In this document: positions 53,449 through 53,520 of the stretch, one piece after another
How positions within the stretch are numbered: the first letter of the stretch is position 1
How the letters are laid out: every line of letters begins with the position of its first letter
NCBI GenBank assembly: GCA_013823245.1
Contig: PNLU01000008.1
Location: 1-53,520, forward strand
From: Alcanivorax sp.
GTDB taxonomy: Bacteria > Pseudomonadota > Gammaproteobacteria > Pseudomonadales > Alcanivoracaceae
Direction: 5' to 3'
Length of the DNA: 53,520 nt
The notes under the pieces: model-generated
The model's input: only the letters and a program-made list of their open reading frames with translations
Databases searched by the model: none
What the model was told of the DNA's origin: nothing
Made by a program: the position numbers and the translations under genes

Positions 53449-53520
53449 GCGCAAGGGCCTGCTACTGGCGGGCGGCGCGGGCACGCGCCTGCATCCGATC
53501 ACCCGCGGGGTGTCCAAGCA
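53441..53520 (+). CDS. rmlA: Glucose-1-phosphate thymidylyltransferase, 3' end missing
   Basis: The first 26 codons of a nucleotidyltransferase run off the right edge. They read MSERKGLLLAGGAGTRLHP, with the LAGGAGTRLxP signature of RmlA-type enzymes that make dTDP-glucose, followed by ITRGVSKQ. The gene overlaps rfbB by 8 bases, matching dTDP-sugar operons. Family assignment rests on this motif and on the rfbB context. Confidence 0.85.
   Translation, partial: MSERKGLLLAGGAGTRLHPITRGVSK

Noticed and set aside
1-53520. Mobile elements, CRISPR arrays and tRNA genes
   Set aside because: No transposase or integrase frame, no regularly spaced repeat array and no tRNA-like cloverleaf was recognised on reading both strands; a dedicated tRNA scan would be needed to exclude a missed gene.

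Overview
The window looks like a chromosomal segment of a GC-rich gammaproteobacterium, most like the Alcanivorax/Pseudomonas/Marinobacter neighbourhood. This is an inference. It rests on the core gene order (yciK-mupP-ubiG-mtaD diverging from gyrA-serC-pheA-hisC-tyrA/aroA-cmk-rpsA-ihfB-lapA-lapB-pyrF), which matches the Pseudomonas arrangement, and on the fused tyrA-aroA gene. No tRNA, rRNA, CRISPR array, insertion sequence or prophage was seen. No gene-free stretch exceeds about 260 bases.

Bases 1-3032: a lipase foldase gene (cut by the left edge) converges on the gene for its likely client, a secreted class I lipase, followed by an AraC-type regulator. Bases 3289-12274: six tightly overlapping genes encode a GNAT-like protein, a GH3-family adenylating enzyme, a tandem GNAT protein, a condensation/CAT-like acyltransferase, an RND adaptor and an RND permease. 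This reads as a compact make-and-export cassette for an unknown acylated small molecule and is the best candidate here for an undescribed system.

Bases 12279-17154 hold housekeeping and small genes (gpmA, a strictosidine-synthase-like beta-propeller, rnd-ycgL-ycgN, a HIT protein, small membrane proteins). Bases 17272-28623 hold an unusual TRAP-type uptake region: a fused large permease, a TatT-like lipoprotein and three paralogous AdeT1/2-like solute-binding proteins. Among them sit a UbiB-like kinase and a PvdQ-like N-acyl-amide hydrolase lipoprotein, the latter lying between two of the binding-protein genes. Several hairpins and repeats occur in the control regions here.

Bases 28752-45845 are conserved core genes: ubiquinone, cell-wall recycling and purine salvage genes on the minus strand, then gyrA and the aromatic/histidine/serine genes running through cmk, rpsA, ihfB, lapAB and pyrF. 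Bases 45949-53520 begin with a ComEA-like protein and a structured intergenic region, then open a polysaccharide export locus (wzi-wza-wzb-wzc), an embedded RfaH/NusG paralogue, and the dTDP-sugar genes rfbB and rmlA (cut by the right edge). The placement of a surface-polysaccharide locus beyond ihfB resembles the O-antigen locus position in Pseudomonas aeruginosa.
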